Assembly: GCA_018819305.1 (NCBI GenBank)
Contig: JAHJQO010000014.1
Coordinates: forward strand, 1-34,831
Length of the DNA stretch: 34,831 nucleotides
DNA from: Nanobdellota archaeon
GTDB taxonomy: Archaea > Nanobdellota > Nanobdellia > Woesearchaeales > SM23-78
Reading direction: 5' to 3'
Shown piece by piece: positions 33,701 to 34,831 of this stretch (positions within the stretch are counted from its first letter, which is position 1; each line of letters opens with the position of its first letter). The notes under the pieces were generated by a model that was given only the letters and a program-made list of their open reading frames with translations, was not told the origin of the DNA and did no database searches. Made by a program: the position numbers and the translations under genes.

Positions 33701-34831
33701 CAATATATGGTCTTAATTTTACTTATGCTGATGAAAACTATATTTATGCAAATCATATTTATCAGTCAAATAATGTATATCAACCTAATGAAATTCACAT
33801 AGATGTTCCTAATATCTACTGTGTAAATAATATAAGCAACACATATTATGGTTTTTTAGGTCCATCTTGTGCGCCAGTCATAACAGTGCATTCGCCTAGC
33901 ACTTCAACTCCTTCAATCACAACATCTGAAAATCAGACATTTAACATAACCGTATATGACCCTGACAATCCATCAACACTAACTTATTTGTGGTATAGAA
34001 ACTCAAATCTTGAAATAAATAAGAGCGCAACTAACCAAACCAACGGAAGCAATAGCACTGAGAATTATACATATGGATACAATTACACAGAGTTCAACTA
34101 TACATTCATAGGAAGTGCAGTGCCTGCAGGTGAATATAATCTAACCTTGAATATAAGTGATGGATACACATCCACAGAACAAAACTGGACTTTAACAGTA
34201 ACAACTCCAGCAGCACCCGCCCAAACCAGCAGCGGAGGAGGGGGTGGTGGAGGCGGAGGCACACTCAGCAGTGCACAAGTCTCATTTAATTTTCTGGAAA
34301 AAGGAGAAAATAAAACCATTAATGTAAACAGGGCAACCATACCAATAAGCAAATTCTCATTCATACCAAATAAAGACATAAGAAAATCAATGAGAATAAA
34401 GATTACAAAATTATTCACTCTTCCAAATGAAATAAAAGAAATAGAAAACAAAGAAATTTATGCATATGTGGAAATTGAGCTGGTCAACTTTGAAGATAGT
34501 GACCTTGAAAAAGCAAATTTTAATTTTGAAGTTGAAAAGTCATGGTTAGAAACAAAAAACCTTGGAAAAAACAAGATTGCGCTTTACAGATATAATAACA
34601 ACAAATGGACTGAATTAAAAGCAGAAATGATTAATGAAGATAATTATAGAATTTATTATTCTGCATACAGTCCTGGTTTAAGTTATTTTGCAATTGGCGA
34701 AGCAGAGCAAAAAGCTGGAACAGAAGAACAAGAAATAACAGGCAATGTTATTGCAGAAACTGAAGAGATAAAAAAAGAGAGTGTAGCTGAAGAAGAGTCA
34801 GACCAAACAAATAAAGATGCAACAAAGTCTG
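30739..34831 (+). CDS. Large surface lipoprotein: PPC-like repeats, beta-helix, PGF-pre-PGF-like region (3' end outside window)
   Basis: At least 1364 codons without a stop to the right edge. The N-terminus is lysine-rich, then FFILLILLLVFITGC, a lipobox with C29. A beta region (30-235) is followed by three tandem pre-peptidase C-terminal-like repeats (about 237-356, 360-475 and 481-610), each with 'YE.D.N...A.WI', 'DYDYVKFNA', 'LYLYDT' and 'TYYV'. A right-handed beta-helix of NosD/pectate-lyase type (about 614-1040) has many 'NNTI-NN' turns. An Ig-like domain (1045-1155), a nine-Gly hinge (1166-1174), a PGF-pre-PGF-like domain (1175-1330) and an acidic tail follow. It begins 4 nt after the protease stop. 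The frame was followed by codon reading; the C-terminal sorting signal is beyond the window. Confidence 0.88.
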   Translation, partial: MTKKMIKKKKNKISFFILLILLLVFITGCNSIGYAGGIFHFNGSARSDNLTNFSVSWGEGYLPTNWSETSITLENNGNVSVNNSKIATINSTIFNASNNHSLRLRVYDDSGRYTDDYVYFQIKQVAINYPETNSYLTENQTINISGRTSHSKFQNYTLCYKLYANSSSPCLTSGINLSNGGMIPGYNGVLANWSLPNNSEIIDDNYEQLKYNLSLIVNLNDSTQEIEWIGVTVVPIDSYEADNNYTQANWIYSNNTPQKHTFHVENDYDYVKFNATENIIYKIETSGLYDTSADTMLYLYDTDGTTQLKYDDDSGSETYASKIVWSGLSNDTYYVKAMSYAGAIGGEYNLNVSQLNISLDIYEPDDNYAQANWILTNNTSQRHRFSVTNDYDYVKFNATENQFYWIQTFNLSDADTVLYLYDTNGTTQLHLDDDDGYEYLASRMVWYVSTNGTYYIKAEDYSGDYGGEYDILVRIVNWSVDAYEPDNNTNSANWISVNSSDPNSTQQHNLVIKGDYDYVKFNAIENHWYRFFTNNLDVSNHTDTVMYLYDTDEVSVIDSNDDCNDVLCENEASMITWHASQNGTYYVRVNQYDLEEGGSYILNSADLTLGNFSCVNITNGTTIVNSVVLCNETFNLDTGIKVIVDNVTIDCNNATLIGPGTSSSYGIKIEDSERIRIKNCNIKGFGKGINIYNSEIGVANDYNIIEDNNITNCKALSTASGIYIYGANYNTIQNNIFINNSRGFEFRGVGNQIHNNTLINNSYGFYLNYVYDDTNITNNNITFSEYDGFYLGYFENNSILNNNVSNNGRYGFQILYGESNNISSNTISNNGNSGVYWLYGEKYHLSYNNISNNAYGIETLFSHNNTINHNNIYNNTNSNIKIRQGKNNTIINNNIYDCVNSGGIEFYWSSYNNTIAFNNIYNNNDGLNIGSGYNNISNNTIFQNTNGIYISTSRNNYTGNNISNNTVGIFFYLGSNNTIKENIIKNNSIYGLNFTYADENYIYANHIYQSNNVYQPNEIHIDVPNIYCVNNISNTYYGFLGPSCAPVITVHSPSTSTPSITTSENQTFNITVYDPDNPSTLTYLWYRNSNLEINKSATNQTNGSNSTENYTYGYNYTEFNYTFIGSAVPAGEYNLTLNISDGYTSTEQNWTLTVTTPAAPAQTSSGGGGGGGGGTLSSAQVSFNFLEKGENKTINVNRATIPISKFSFIPNKDIRKSMRIKITKLFTLPNEIKEIENKEIYAYVEIELVNFEDSDLEKANFNFEVEKSWLETKNLGKNKIALYRYNNNKWTELKAEMINEDNYRIYYSAYSPGLSYFAIGEAEQKAGTEEQEITGNVIAETEEIKKESVAEEESDQTNKDATKS

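Overview
The window reads as a piece of an archaeal chromosome, AT-rich, most likely from a small-genome DPANN-type lineage such as Pacearchaeota or Woesearchaeota. That lineage is an inference; the archaeal assignment is firmer. It rests on an archaeal-type valyl-tRNA synthetase (DNGLPTE motif), a tRNA-Thr gene with a small intron in the anticodon loop, TATA boxes about 25-30 nt before start codons (leaderless promoters), an MCM-type AAA+ protein, and large Asn/Thr-rich secreted proteins, one ending in a PGF-pre-PGF-like domain.

Layout. (1) 1-1588: tail of an IS630-like transposase, then a minus-strand pair whose ends overlap: a five-zinc-finger protein with a Vsr-like nuclease domain and a stand-alone LigD-type 3'-phosphoesterase. 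(2) 1781-5485: MscS channel, lipoprotein, MCM-like ATPase lacking the MCM N-terminal half, and a coiled-coil protein. (3) 5448-8413: a minus-strand cassette of a roughly 27-31 residue peptide, a radical SAM/SPASM protein with a PqqD-like N-terminus, and a B12-type radical SAM protein. It looks like an undescribed peptide-modification (RiPP) system. (4) 8529-10976: valS. (5) 11171-19645: a cell-surface region with two related membrane-anchored small proteins, a signal-peptide/C-anchor protein, a 664-aa receptor-like protein with a cytoplasmic domain, and two tiny ribbon-helix-helix proteins translated into a 1259-aa cadherin-like surface protein behind a promoter full of TAAGTTA/TAACTTA repeats. 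(6) 19698-23515: a soluble protein resembling the cytoplasmic domain of the 664-aa receptor, then MoxR ATPase, DUF58 and a BatA-like VWA protein. (7) 23612-24190: DUF212-family protein and tRNA-Thr. (8) 24191-28756: a tRNA-adjacent island with a duplicated tRNA 3' end around a foldable 66-nt segment, structured spacer DNA, a type IIG-like restriction-modification enzyme, and a decayed IS200 element. (9) 28893-34831: secreted subtilisin-like protease followed after 4 nt by a large surface lipoprotein that runs off the window.

How the parts may work together. MoxR, DUF58 and VWA proteins form a conserved chaperone-like module in many prokaryotes; here it adjoins a set of envelope proteins and shares a domain with one of them, so it may assemble or control them. 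The two ribbon-helix-helix proteins probably repress their own operon and with it the giant surface protein. The region after the tRNA gene is a site of repeated insertion and decay. All functions are inferred from sequence; no database search was run.
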